Assembly (NCBI GenBank): GCA_020636005.1
Contig: JACJYR010000001.1
Span: forward strand, 2,918,501 to 2,982,500
DNA: 64,000 nt
Origin: Lewinellaceae bacterium
Lineage (GTDB): Bacteria > Bacteroidota > Bacteroidia > Chitinophagales > Saprospiraceae
Direction of reading: 5' to 3'
The translations under genes and the position numbers were made by a program. Positions 31,740 to 41,705 of the stretch are shown piece after piece; position 1 is the stretch's first letter; each line of letters starts with the position of its first letter. Below the pieces are notes generated by a model. The model did no database searches. It saw nothing but the letters and a program-made list of their open reading frames with translations, and was not told the origin of the DNA.

Positions 31740-32960
31740 ATGAAAAAAAAATACATTGTATTCGGGGCCATGGCCATGGCACTTGGGCTGAAGGCTCAAA
31801 AGCCCGATACCGCCTATCAGAAGAAAACGCTCTCCAAAACGGACATTGAAGCCGTTTTTTCCTATTACGGCCAAGATGGCAACAACTCCGCCGTGACGGG
31901 CGGCACCGGTACGGAAAAACTCACCGTTTATGCCCCGAACCTGAAAATCGCCCACCATTTCAAAGGCCGCAACACCCTGGCTTTTTCGGGCGGTGTGGAC
32001 GTGATCACCTCCGCTTCTACCGACAATATTGACTTTGTGGTGTCGTCTGCTTCCAGGGTGGATGCAAGATCCCATGCCGACTTCGACTATCGCCGGGAAT
32101 TGAAAAACGCCCCGGTGGGAATAGCCGGCGGGGCGGGTTTCTCCCTGGAATCAGATTACCTGTCGCTCCCCTTCCGGCTGGGTTTGGACTATACGGCTCC
32201 CTCGCAGATGAATTCCTTCCAACTGGCCTTTCAGGCCAATTTCGACGATTTGCGCTGGGGGCGGTTGAATGAGGATTACAAAAGGCCTGTCACGCTGGTC
32301 TATCCGGTTGAGCTAAGAGGGCAGGAGTGGTTCGATATTTACCGGCGCAATTCCTACACCCTGAAGATGGGCTTCTCCCAAGTCGTCAACAAACGGTTGA
32401 TCCTGGCCATTTTCCCGGAGGTTCACTACCAAAAAGGCCTGCTCTCCACGCCATTCCACCGCGTTTATTTCAACGATGGTTCTTTGAAAGTGGAAAACCT
32501 GCCCCGGCAGCGCTGGAAACTGCCGGTTGGCCTCCAGGCAAACTATTTCCTGGGCAGCCGGATGGTGCTCAAGGGGAATTACAGCTTCTACAAAGATGAT
32601 TTTGGTATTACCGCCCACGCTTTCCAGGTGGAAAATACCATTAAAATAAGCCCGGCAGTGGCTTTGTCGGCGCTACTGCGCTATTATACCCAAAAGGCTT
32701 CCCGCTATTTCAAGCCCTTCGAACAGCACGAAGCCGGGGAAAACTTTTACACCTCGGACTACGACCTGGCAGGGCTTGGTTCCTGGAAACTGGGCGTGAA
32801 TGCCCGCCTGGCCCCCTTCTGGTATGTTGGAAACAGGTGCTCCTTCAACGAAGTCAACATCCGGTACGCATGGTACCATCGCTCCAACGGCCTTGAAGCA
32901 CATATCCTGACTTTTTCTTTTGGCCTGTCAATTGAAGGGAAGAAGGGGAAAAAGAGATAG
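31740..32960 (+). CDS. DUF3570 outer-membrane beta-barrel protein
   Basis: 406 residues from the Met at 31740 (MKKKYIVFGAMAMALGLKAQ, a signal peptide). The sequence is rich in amphipathic strands of barrel type and matches DUF3570: DIEAVFSYYGQDGNNSAVTG, LTVYAPNLKIAHHFKGRNTL, SGGVDVITSASTDNIDFVVS and SRVDARSHADFDYRRELKN. DUF3570 genes usually stand in a cluster with a thioredoxin-like protein, DUF4266 and an FAD:FMN transferase. Those partners are missing here, so this is a stand-alone copy. The role is unknown; an outer-membrane location is likely. Confidence 0.82.
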   Translation: MKKKYIVFGAMAMALGLKAQKPDTAYQKKTLSKTDIEAVFSYYGQDGNNSAVTGGTGTEKLTVYAPNLKIAHHFKGRNTLAFSGGVDVITSASTDNIDFVVSSASRVDARSHADFDYRRELKNAPVGIAGGAGFSLESDYLSLPFRLGLDYTAPSQMNSFQLAFQANFDDLRWGRLNEDYKRPVTLVYPVELRGQEWFDIYRRNSYTLKMGFSQVVNKRLILAIFPEVHYQKGLLSTPFHRVYFNDGSLKVENLPRQRWKLPVGLQANYFLGSRMVLKGNYSFYKDDFGITAHAFQVENTIKISPAVALSALLRYYTQKASRYFKPFEQHEAGENFYTSDYDLAGLGSWKLGVNARLAPFWYVGNRCSFNEVNIRYAWYHRSNGLEAHILTFSFGLSIEGKKGKKR

Positions 32961-33157
32961 CCGACCCCCCCCGTGGCCGTTTTGAGGTCGTCAAGCACCC
33001 GGTGTGTAGCCGAAAATGGATCCTCAAAGTAGATTATAACAACGTCCCTCCTGCAAGGCAAAATCATTTTTTGTGATTTTCATAGGGTGGCCATTGCCCT
33101 TCTCCGAATTTGTTATACATTGTTTCCTTATTTATTAACCAAACTCCCATATCGAAC

Positions 33158-36100
33158 ATGCAGAAGCTCTACGTTCTATTTTCATTTCTTCTTTTTGCGG
33201 TTTTACCGTTTTCTCTCAAAGCCACCCACATCGTGGGCGGCGAGATGACCTACAAATGCCTGGGGAACAACCAGTATGAAATCAAGCTGACTATTTTCCG
33301 GGATTGCTTCAATGGGGTTCCCTGGTTCGATGACCCTGCTGCCATTGGTATTTTTAGAAACAGCAATAATACTTTGTTTACGAACATCCTGGTGCCGCTC
33401 GATCCCATGCTGAACGACACCCTCGACCCCACCCTGGCGAGCGATTGCCTCGTCATCCCTCCCAACGTATGCGTCAATACGACGACCTATACCACCGTTG
33501 TCACCCTGCCTTTCCTTGCCGGGGGCTATCACCTGGTTTACCAGCGCTGCTGCCGCAACAATACCATCGCCAACCTCATCAACCCCGAAGCAGTCGGGGC
33601 GACTTACAGCATCGTGATTTCAGAGCAGGCATTGCAGCAGTGCAACAGCAGCCCGGTTTTCAACGACTGGCCACCCCTTTTTCTCTGTGTAAACCTTCCT
33701 TTCCAGATCGACCAATCTGCCGTTGACATTGATGGGGATTCCCTGGTGTACAAGCTTTGCAACCCACTGGACGGCGCCAGCCAGGCTTTCCCCATGCCCC
33801 AGCCGCCCAACAACCCGCCCTATGACACGGTGCCCTGGGCCGGCGGCTATGGCGTTGGCAACATGATCAACAACCCGCCTACCATGCCCATGACCATTGA
33901 CCCAGTAACGGGCCTGCTCACCGGTACGCCCAACCTCATCGGCCAGTTCGTCATCGGCATTTGCGTGGAAGAATATCGCAACGGTGTGCTCATCGGGACG
34001 AACCGGCGGGACTACCAGGTCAACATTGGGGATTGCGAAGTGATCACTGCCGCTTTTTTTGCGCCGGAAACCATTTGCGACTCCTACACCGTCAGCTTCG
34101 ATAACCAAAGCCAAAATGCCAATGATTACCTTTGGTTCTTCAACGATCCGGCCAACCCGGGAGCTTCTTCCATTTCTGCCAACCCATCCTATACATACAG
34201 CGACACTGGCCTTTATGAAATTACATTGGTTGCCGAACCCGGCACCCTGTGCGCCGATACCTTTTCCGCACAGGTACACATCCAGCCCAATTCCCTGTTC
34301 CCCGATTTCGAGGTGAATTTGATCCAATGTGCAGTAGGGGCCACAATAGCTGTTACTGACCTGTCGGTGGATACTTTCTCGAACATCGTCAATTGGAACT
34401 GGGTCATGGTGGTCAATGGGGTCTCAATGATCTCCGACCAGCAAAACCCCATTTTTGTGTTGACCAGTGGAGGCTCCGTCTTGCTCAACCTGACGGTCAC
34501 CGCAGCCAATGGCTGCACGGCGTCTTATGAGGAATCCTTTACCGTTGACCTGATGACGCCCATCCTGGAACTCGGCCCCAACGTTCAGGATTGCCAGTTG
34601 GCGCAGTTTACCCTGGATGCCGGGCCGGGCTTTGCGGGCTATGAATGGAGCAATGGAGCCTCAACCCAGACAATTACCGTTACCACTGCCGGTACCTATT
34701 GGGTCAACGTCACCGATGCCTGTGACGAGATGCAGTCGGATACTATCCAGGTGCTGATTGATACCACCGTGCTTGATTTACCTGATGTGGTAGAAGTTTG
34801 CGAAGGCGGCAGCTTCACCTTCGACGTGCCTGGGTTCGTCAGCTACGAATGGTCGCCAGCCGATTATCTGAGCTGTACCGACTGCCCGAACCCGACCACC
34901 ACCCCGCTCGCCTCCATCGTCTATACCCTCACAGTGCTCACGGCGGATAGCTGCACCAGCACTGATTCGGTACTGGTGGCCCTGCTCCCTGGCATCCAAA
35001 CATCGGAGACCCAGGCGATTTGCGAAGGTGACACCATCCTTGTTTTTGGAAACGAGGTCGCAACAGCAGGCGATTATTCCGAGACTTTCTCTTCCTCGGC
35101 TGGTTGCGATTCCACCCATACGGTGACTGTCATCGTCAATCCGGTAGCAGCAACTTCAGAATCCATCGAAATATGCGATGGCGAAACAGTGGAAATTTTT
35201 GGCAACCCGGTCACTATGGCCGGCATTTACACTGAAACCTTTTCCACGGTCAACGGCTGCGACTCTACCCACACCGTGGCATTGACTGTCCTGCCTGTTT
35301 TTGCCACTTCCGAATCGATCGCTATCTGCGATGGGGAAACTATCCTTGTTTTCGGTAATCCCGTATCTGCTGCGGGCGATTATTCAGAAACCTTTACGGC
35401 TGCCAACGGCTGCGATTCCACCCATACTATTAGTGTGGAAGTGCTGCCGAATGCCTTTACTACCGAGGACATTGCCATTTGTTTTGGTGAAAACGTGGAT
35501 ATTTTTGGTACGCCTACCAGTACCTCCGGTGTCTTTATGATGACCTTCCCATCCGCCAACGGCTGCGATTCTACCCACACCATCACTTTAACGGTGTACG
35601 ATGAAATAACAGTACAAATTGATAAAACGGATGCCTCCTGTTTTGGTGGAGCCAACGGGACGGCCACTGCAACCGCCAGTGGTGGCACCGGCGGCTTCCT
35701 CTATTCCTGGAGCAACGGCAACAATGGCCCAACGGCTGCTGCCCTCGTGGCCGGCACCTACACCGTGTCTGTGACAGATGCCAGCGGCTGCACCAGGGAA
35801 GCCAGTGTCACCATTGGCGAACCAGACGCATTGGTAGCCATCATCGCCGGCCAGAACGTAACCTGCACGGCACTTGGCTCGGCCTCCGCCTCTGCGACAG
35901 GCGGCACGGGAGCCATCTCTTTTGAGTGGAATACCGGCAGCACCAATGCCGACATCACCGATCTCGTAGCGGGTACCTACACCGTCACAGCGACCGATGA
36001 AAACAGTTGTACATCCACGGCTATGGTTGAAATCACAGGAGCTTTGGGGCCAAATGTCAGTATCCAGATTGACCAACCTGTTACTGCCATGAACCCTAGT

Positions 36101-37516
36101 AGCGGACAGCTTACTGCCAACATCACCGGCGGCGCTGCTCCTATCGGCATCGAATGGAACAATGGCGAAACCACAGCATCTATTGACAGCCTCGGCTCGG
36201 GCGAGTACATCGTCACCGTGACCGACGCCAACGGCTGCACAGCGACCGATGTGGCCTACCTTTTTGTGCCAGGCTGCATTGGCGACCGTATTTGGGAAGA
36301 CATTGACCGGGACGGCTGCCAGGAAGGTGGCGAGTTTGGCATGGCCAACATCAAACTTACCCTTACGGGAACCGACATCTGGGGCAATGCGGTCAACCTG
36401 ACCCAAAACACTTCCAACGTGGGCCAGTACCTCTTTGAAGGCCTTGCCCCCGGTACTTATAAAGTGGCGATGACCATTCCCCAGGATTACACCACCACGC
36501 CCAAGGATGCCTGCAACTTAGACTGGAGGGACAGCGACTTCAACGCAGGCGGTGCTACCGACAATGTCATCCTTGCAGAAGGCGTATGCCTCACAACGGT
36601 TGACGGGGGCCTTCACGATGACTGCCCCAATATCGTGGATGCAGGCGTTATTTGCTGCGACCAGTTCCTTTGCGGCCCTGGCGATGATCCGGATCCGATA
36701 ACGCCCATCGTGCCGGCCAGCGGCGGCAGCCCCATTGAATATATGTGGATGTATTCGCACGTGCCCGGCCCACCCGCTCAAAACGGAACCTGGATCGTTG
36801 TTTCAGGCCCGAACGGCCCGATCAACACGCCGAGCTACGATCCGGGCCCGCTTTCCCAGACAACGTACTTCGTCCGCTGTGCCCGTGCTGCTGGTTGCGA
36901 CTGGCTCGAATCCAACGTCGTTACCATTACGGTTGGTACAGATGCCATAGCTGCCATTTCCGGGCCTGATGCCGTCTGCGTTGGGGATGTAGTGACCTAT
37001 TCGGCCTACCTGAACCCGACGGGCGCCAGCTATGTATGGGATTTTGGGTACAATGCAACTCCTGCTGTTTCCACTGCCCCATCGGTCGGCGTATCTTACA
37101 GCCAGGCGGGCGTGTATTACATTACGCTAATTGTCATCAACAATGGCTGCGTCTCTACCGATGTGCTGCCCATTGCCGTCACGAACAGCCCGAACCTGTG
37201 CAACAACCTGCAAAATTCAAACGGCAATACCTGGCAAGTCCTCAAGCCGGGTTCCGGCAAACCCTCCAAAGCGGGCGCCCATGTATTCCCCAACCCAGTT
37301 AGCGACGAGCTAAACATCCAGTGGGAGGAAGCCATCGCCACCGATGTGGAGATTGAACTGATGGGGATAGACGGCAGGCACTTGTTGAATTTTAAAGCAC
37401 GGGAAGGCGATGCCTCTTTCCGCACCGGACTTTCTGGGCTCCAAGCAGGGATGTACCTGCTCCAGTTGCGGTATGCCGACGGGGAACAGGAGATGTTCCG
37501 GATTGTGAAGCAGTAA
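33158..37516 (+). CDS. SprB-like T9SS adhesin with PKD, SprB and SdrD-like domains
   Basis: 1452 residues from the Met at 33158, giving a signal peptide (MQKLYVLFSFLLFAVLPFSL, cleaved after KA). Order: an N-terminal module found in gliding-related proteins (THIVGGEMTYKCLGNNQYEI); a PKD domain (about 330-400); Ig-like modules; five near-identical repeats of about 50 residues with EICDGETVEIFGNPVTMAGI and NGCDSTHTV (about 35000-35600 in DNA); SprB repeats (SCFGGANGTATATASGGTGG); an SdrD B-like domain (GCIGDRIWEDIDRDGCQEGG); a further PKD-like domain; and a type A sorting domain (HVFPNPVSDELNIQW ... AGMYLLQLRY). A secreted surface adhesin, possibly involved in gliding. Confidence 0.87.
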   Translation: MQKLYVLFSFLLFAVLPFSLKATHIVGGEMTYKCLGNNQYEIKLTIFRDCFNGVPWFDDPAAIGIFRNSNNTLFTNILVPLDPMLNDTLDPTLASDCLVIPPNVCVNTTTYTTVVTLPFLAGGYHLVYQRCCRNNTIANLINPEAVGATYSIVISEQALQQCNSSPVFNDWPPLFLCVNLPFQIDQSAVDIDGDSLVYKLCNPLDGASQAFPMPQPPNNPPYDTVPWAGGYGVGNMINNPPTMPMTIDPVTGLLTGTPNLIGQFVIGICVEEYRNGVLIGTNRRDYQVNIGDCEVITAAFFAPETICDSYTVSFDNQSQNANDYLWFFNDPANPGASSISANPSYTYSDTGLYEITLVAEPGTLCADTFSAQVHIQPNSLFPDFEVNLIQCAVGATIAVTDLSVDTFSNIVNWNWVMVVNGVSMISDQQNPIFVLTSGGSVLLNLTVTAANGCTASYEESFTVDLMTPILELGPNVQDCQLAQFTLDAGPGFAGYEWSNGASTQTITVTTAGTYWVNVTDACDEMQSDTIQVLIDTTVLDLPDVVEVCEGGSFTFDVPGFVSYEWSPADYLSCTDCPNPTTTPLASIVYTLTVLTADSCTSTDSVLVALLPGIQTSETQAICEGDTILVFGNEVATAGDYSETFSSSAGCDSTHTVTVIVNPVAATSESIEICDGETVEIFGNPVTMAGIYTETFSTVNGCDSTHTVALTVLPVFATSESIAICDGETILVFGNPVSAAGDYSETFTAANGCDSTHTISVEVLPNAFTTEDIAICFGENVDIFGTPTSTSGVFMMTFPSANGCDSTHTITLTVYDEITVQIDKTDASCFGGANGTATATASGGTGGFLYSWSNGNNGPTAAALVAGTYTVSVTDASGCTREASVTIGEPDALVAIIAGQNVTCTALGSASASATGGTGAISFEWNTGSTNADITDLVAGTYTVTATDENSCTSTAMVEITGALGPNVSIQIDQPVTAMNPSSGQLTANITGGAAPIGIEWNNGETTASIDSLGSGEYIVTVTDANGCTATDVAYLFVPGCIGDRIWEDIDRDGCQEGGEFGMANIKLTLTGTDIWGNAVNLTQNTSNVGQYLFEGLAPGTYKVAMTIPQDYTTTPKDACNLDWRDSDFNAGGATDNVILAEGVCLTTVDGGLHDDCPNIVDAGVICCDQFLCGPGDDPDPITPIVPASGGSPIEYMWMYSHVPGPPAQNGTWIVVSGPNGPINTPSYDPGPLSQTTYFVRCARAAGCDWLESNVVTITVGTDAIAAISGPDAVCVGDVVTYSAYLNPTGASYVWDFGYNATPAVSTAPSVGVSYSQAGVYYITLIVINNGCVSTDVLPIAVTNSPNLCNNLQNSNGNTWQVLKPGSGKPSKAGAHVFPNPVSDELNIQWEEAIATDVEIELMGIDGRHLLNFKAREGDASFRTGLSGLQAGMYLLQLRYADGEQEMFRIVKQ

Positions 37517-37554
37517 AATATTGTGTTTTTATATTTAAGTATTTGGGCGTTTAA

Positions 37555-37666
37555 GGATCGAAGGAAAAATAATCCCGATTTCACATCGGGATTATTTTTA
37601 AAAAACCCTTCCATTGCTGGGGTTTTCAAAATCAAAATGGTGAAGTTATTTTTTCATCGTTACTAA
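37555..37666 (+). repeat. Dispersed repeat family A, copy 2
   Basis: Begins GGATCGAAGGAAAAATAATC and ends near TTTTTTCATCGTTACTAAA. Same orientation as the copy at 14906, and the inverse of the two copies near 57.1-57.3 kb. It lies 38 bp after the adhesin stop, so its hairpin may act as that gene's terminator. Confidence 0.8.
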
Positions 37667-37770
37667 ATTGGTCGGGCTTTATGGGTAAATGCTGCTTTTA
37701 TAGTAGGTTTCAGCCCGGTCGAGTAGGTTTGCACGACAATTGAGCAAATTAGGATAAAAAACTTGTTGAA

Positions 37771-37815
37771 ATAAAAACGGCGTCCCGGTTCATCCCGGGT
37801 ACGCCGTTTTTATTT
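37771..37815. terminator. Bidirectional terminator hairpin
   Basis: AAAAACGGCGTCCCGG pairs with CCGGGTACGCCGTTTTT apart from one bulged base. A and T runs flank it, so it can work on both strands, between the adhesin gene and the convergent DUF4097 gene. A second GC hairpin, GGCCATCCCG (37840-37849) with CGGGATGGCC (37858-37867), follows. The rest of 37517-38070 shows no gene. Confidence 0.7.
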
Positions 37816-38070
37816 CCCACAAACATTGCTGACAAAAAAGGCCATCCCGGCCGAGGTCGGGATGGCCAATATTTGAATCAGTATGAAATTGTGATGCTAA
37901 CTTTTAAAATCTATAACCCGTGGGTCGTAATTTTCGACAAAATGTTTGTAAGGCAATGAGCCAACTCCACAAAGCCAATTCCTGGCAAAAAGACCGGGAA
38001 GAGCGGGCAACGATTTTGAAAACCAAACTATAAAAACACCTAAACACGCAAGCGCTTAAACACCCTGTTT

Positions 38071-39255
38071 TTACTGGTTCACTTTTAACCCTCCGTAGTC
38101 AAGGTTGGCCTTGATGACGCTTCTGGCCCCTGAAGCACCGGCATGTCCCTTAACTTCATGGGAATCGCCCCTTTCCTTTTCATAGGTGACATTGAGGCTG
38201 GCAGGGTAGCCGATGCCTGCATATTTGGTGGCGGCGTCCAGGGAGTAGCTGGCCCCGTCTTCCACGTGTATTTTGAAATCAGAGTACTTGCCGTTGAGGT
38301 TGACACCGGAAAATCCTTTGGACAGGTTTTCCACCCGCAGGCCGCCATATTCCAGGTCGAAGTCCCCGTTGTCGCGCAATTTATTGATGCGGTAATCGGT
38401 GTAGCGGGAAACGGCGATTACGCTTTCCGCTTCGCCCACCTCTACGTTGCCATAGCGGCTTTGGCAGTTGAAGCGATCCACCTTGGCCAGGTTGAATTGG
38501 TCATAACGGGATTCTGCTTTGAGGCTGGCCCCTTTGTCCACGAAAAGCTTTGAATATTTGGTGGTAAAGTTTACGTCCTGCACATCGTTGAGGTTGAGCT
38601 TGCTGTAGGAAACATCGGCAGTGACATTTCTCGCTTTCACCACAGTGCCGTTGCCGTAGCCCAGTTCGATGCTCAGGTCGCCCCCGATACTTTCCAGCCG
38701 GAAGTTTCCGTATTTCACGTCAACGTTGGCTTTGCCCGTGATGGGCTCGACGGTTGTATCGCCGTATTTGTTGCTCAGGTCGAGGGAGCCGGACTGGGGC
38801 ATGAATACTTCGTAATTGATCTGGTACTCCGATTTGCTGTCGCCCCAGTTCCACCAGGAGGTCTGTTTGGAGGAGATGAGTGTTTCTGCTTTCACGAAAT
38901 TGTCATCGTTGGTGAAATCCACCCGGATGCGGTCGAAGATGTCCTGTGCAGCGGATTCGCTCTTGGCTTTCACGACGATGGTCACGTCAATTTTCGTTCG
39001 GTTCTTGTCCCATGTTTTCACATCCACCTTACCGTATTTATTGATAAGGTTCACCGTGCCAGTGGCATTGATGGGGAATTCCTTTTTGATGGTTTTGGTA
39101 AATTCCTGTGCATCCTGATCGGATGGTTGCGGCTGTTCCTGCTGGAACTCAGGCCCGCCTGCCGAGGCAAGCGCCGGGGCGAGCATGAGCGCCAACACGA
39201 CGGCACTCCAACCCGCAAGGTGGCGGAGTGTCCGGATTTCAGAGACTAACTTCAT
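38071..39255 (-). CDS. DUF4097-like secreted protein of the ECF operon
   Basis: 394 residues with a signal peptide (about 1-32, GWSAVVLALMLAPALASA). The mature part is a right-handed beta-solenoid of short repeats with a YGxxxV/YSKL rhythm (GTVNLINKYGKVDVKTWDKN, SLDLSNKYGDTTVEPITGKA, FNCQSRYGNVEVGEAESVIA), as in the DUF4097 putative auto-transporter adhesin head family. Its start overlaps the anti-sigma gene by 17 bp, so it is the effector gene of the ECF operon. Probably periplasmic or surface exposed; the biochemical role is unknown. Confidence 0.8.
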   Translation of the reverse strand: MKLVSEIRTLRHLAGWSAVVLALMLAPALASAGGPEFQQEQPQPSDQDAQEFTKTIKKEFPINATGTVNLINKYGKVDVKTWDKNRTKIDVTIVVKAKSESAAQDIFDRIRVDFTNDDNFVKAETLISSKQTSWWNWGDSKSEYQINYEVFMPQSGSLDLSNKYGDTTVEPITGKANVDVKYGNFRLESIGGDLSIELGYGNGTVVKARNVTADVSYSKLNLNDVQDVNFTTKYSKLFVDKGASLKAESRYDQFNLAKVDRFNCQSRYGNVEVGEAESVIAVSRYTDYRINKLRDNGDFDLEYGGLRVENLSKGFSGVNLNGKYSDFKIHVEDGASYSLDAATKYAGIGYPASLNVTYEKERGDSHEVKGHAGASGARSVIKANLDYGGLKVNQ

Positions 39256-39775
39256 TTTCTTCAGTTTTTAAATTTGTTGGATTGGTAGTTTGTACCTTTT
39301 CGAGCACTTGCTCGAGGATGTCTATCTTGGTTTGGTAGTTGTTGATCATGGCCTGTACCACCTGTTCTTCTTTCCCCGGAGGGGCATTTTCCAGGTCGAG
39401 TTGCAGTTCGTTGTAAAGCGAGTCCAGTTCCTGGAGGTCGGGCTTCACATAACCATCCTGCCGGTAGGATGCCAATTGGGCCATCTTATCGTGGATTTGG
39501 GTGTTGAAATACTGTTCCATTTCAGCATGTTCCGGGGAAACGTCTGCCAGCGACTTTGCTTCCTTTGAAGGCGAGCAGAGGTAGGCGCCCATCACACCGC
39601 CCGCCGTGAGCAGTATCGCTATGGCGGCAGCCATGCGGAGCCTTTTCATCCATACCACCCTGTGCGGGGGCTTTTGCTCCAGCTTTCGGTCTATTTCCGC
39701 CCAAACTTTTAGGCCCGGCACGGCCGAATCAAACCCGGACCGGTGTTCGAGAATAAATTTTTCTAAATTATCCAT
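39239..39775 (-). CDS. Membrane-anchored anti-sigma-factor-like protein
   Basis: 178 residues. A short cytoplasmic N-terminal part (1-45) has the look of the sigma-binding helices of such proteins (MDNLEKFILEHRSGFDSAVP). One TM segment follows (about 48-67, MAAAIAILLTAGGVMGAYLC), then a helical periplasmic part (EMEQYFNTQIHDKMAQLASY ... VQAMINNYQTKIDILEQVLE). The gene sits 60 bp after the ECF sigma gene and overlaps the next by 17 bp. The order sigma, anti-sigma, target and the membrane topology support the call; no canonical zinc-binding anti-sigma motif is seen. Confidence 0.75.
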   Translation of the reverse strand: MDNLEKFILEHRSGFDSAVPGLKVWAEIDRKLEQKPPHRVVWMKRLRMAAAIAILLTAGGVMGAYLCSPSKEAKSLADVSPEHAEMEQYFNTQIHDKMAQLASYRQDGYVKPDLQELDSLYNELQLDLENAPPGKEEQVVQAMINNYQTKIDILEQVLEKVQTTNPTNLKTEENEVSL

Positions 39776-39835
39776 CTTCAGTTTTTTTAAAATCTTTGAG
39801 GTAAGACCGTCAACCGTGTCCGAAAAATTTCGGCA

Positions 39836-40387
39836 TCAACTATCCACGGTCAACCGTTTACCCTCCAGCAATTCCTTCAGTTTTTTCTTGGCACGGCTGT
39901 ACTGCGACTTCGAGGTCGCTTCCGTGATATTGAGTATTTCGCCTATTTCCTTATGGTCGTACCCTTCGAACATGTACAGGGAAAAAACCACCCGGTATCC
40001 ATCCGGCAATTCGGTTATTGCCCGGTTGATGGTGCTGATATTGAGCTTGGTTTCTTCCACTGGTGCATCTTCTGCAACATGGTGAAAACGGTCGTCCAGG
40101 CTTTCGATGTTCAACCGCCTTTTTTTCAAAAAGTTGATGCAGTTATTCACAACAATCCGCTTGATCCAGGCACCGATAGAAGACTCGTAGCGGAAAGTAT
40201 CCATTTTGGTGAAAACATCGACGAACGATTGTTGCAACAGGTCTTCGGCATCCAGGTCGTCATTCACCATGCGCAGGCAGATGTTATACATCGCCTGTGA
40301 GTACAGCCGGTACAATTCAAACTGCGCCCGCTTGTTGCCCAGCTTACAGTCTTCGATGATTTCCCTATGGGTGCTGCCGTAGTCCAA
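39836..40387 (-). CDS. ECF-type RNA polymerase sigma factor
   Basis: 183 residues, normal for ECF sigmas. Region 2 is at about 20-90 (RAQFELYRLYSQAMYNICLR ... DLDAEDLLQQSFVDVFTKMD ... SIGAWIKRIVVNNCINFLKK) and region 4 at about 120-175 (AITELPDGYRVVFSLYMFEG ... YDHKEIGEILNITEATSKSQ). It directs transcription of its own operon or of envelope-stress genes, controlled by the adjacent membrane protein. The gene starts the three-gene operon. About 1.3 kb of gene-free DNA lies upstream. Confidence 0.9.
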   Translation of the reverse strand: MDYGSTHREIIEDCKLGNKRAQFELYRLYSQAMYNICLRMVNDDLDAEDLLQQSFVDVFTKMDTFRYESSIGAWIKRIVVNNCINFLKKRRLNIESLDDRFHHVAEDAPVEETKLNISTINRAITELPDGYRVVFSLYMFEGYDHKEIGEILNITEATSKSQYSRAKKKLKELLEGKRLTVDS

Positions 40388-41705
40388 ATTCCCTATTGTT
40401 TTCGTTCAGTATAGACACTTTTTAGCGGGGGTGGTTGCATTAACCGATGTGTTTGTTTTTAAAATAATACACACCATTTCATTTTCTAACCTGCCCGGTT
40501 TTTTTGAGTAAACGTTTCAGGGGCCGATAGACTTCACGCCAACAGGGTTTCCCGAAAATCGGGATCTGTCGTACAGTTGAAAAATTGCCATTGGCCTTTG
40601 GTCATTAGCTGTTGGCCATTGATGCGAATGAAGGGTTCATTTTTTAAGTTTGTTGATTTTCAGGAGGTTAGATCATGGTGGTTTTCGAAAATCACCATGA
40701 TCTCGTTTTTCAAACGACTGGAAAGGTGGCAATTATTTTAACCTGTTATTCGCATCAATGGCTAATGGCCAATAATATTTGCACAACTTGTCCCGAAATT
40801 CGGGAAAACTCAATGGTGCGTCGAGTATAACATCAGTCTAAAAACACATCAACACCCAAACGCCCCCTTTTTAATAGAACCTTTCCGGGTTCAACAGTAA
40901 CCCCATCCTTCTGGTGGCGAAACCTGTTAAATGGTTGCCAGTTATTTGGCCGCGGAGAAGTGTCGCAGTATTTTGTTTTAATCCCATTTTAATCTCTTTA
41001 ATCTTATTTTAACCTGCCACTAGCTTGGACAGCCCTAACTTCGCCCAACGGATTCAAAGCGAATTTTATATAAAGCTTTGGGTAAGCGTTCTTTTTAAAA
41101 GATTTTCCAAGAACAAAAACTAGCCTTGAAGCGCTGGCTTCATCGTTGTTTTTCTTCTAAAACACTCACTGCTTACCTTGCCTGCTGCGGGATGCCAGGA
41201 AAAAAGGCGTCCCCCGGCTTGATTCCCCTAAGGGGAATATCTTGACAATGGGATACCGACCCTATTTCTTGGACAATTTACATTACTTAAATTCTTTCAC
41301 ATCTCCACAAAGAAATACGGTGACCTGAACTGGTGCCGTATTCATAGTTCTCAACTTTTCGCCAATCCTGTGCACGGTACAGCCCATACAGGATAGGAAC
41401 AGACTAACCTAAAGCGTCCCCAAAAAACATACACTGTTACCGCTGAGATCAACCGCACAGCGTAGTGAGACTGGTATGCCCAGCAGCTACTTGAATATGA
41501 CAATTTTTTTACCGGAAGATGAAGAAGATGTTTGCACAAGCCCTTGGGTAAGGGCAACCCTTCTTGGAAATTATTTTTGACAGCTTTGATGTAACACGCA
41601 GGTCAGTTTTTTTTGAAAAAATGCCTGCCTTATGTGGCACCAATTCCCACCTCCTCTAAAAGAAGAAAAATTCATTTTTCATCAAAACACTCAATCATTT
41701 TCAAC
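40388..41705. other. Long gene-free region of about 1.3 kb
   Basis: Between the divergent ECF operon and the giant beta-helix gene. It holds MITE-like family B copy 2 (40616-40761), small palindromes (CCCGAAAATCGGG near 40542, CCCGAAATTCGGG near 40793), and an otherwise AT-rich stretch. A frame at 41351-41557 (minus) is not convincing. A long leader, unannotated RNA or decayed element is possible, but nothing specific is seen. Confidence 0.45.
40616..40761. repeat. MITE-like element, family B copy 2
   Basis: Inverted relative to 31381-31517. Terminal repeats CCATTGATGCGAAT (40616-40629) and ATTCGCATCAATGG (40748-40761) are perfect over 14 bp. The same internal parts are present: GGGTTCATTTTTTAAGTT, GATTTTCAGGAGGTTAGATC, and the central hairpin GATCATGGTG ... 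CACCATGATC. Confidence 0.8.
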
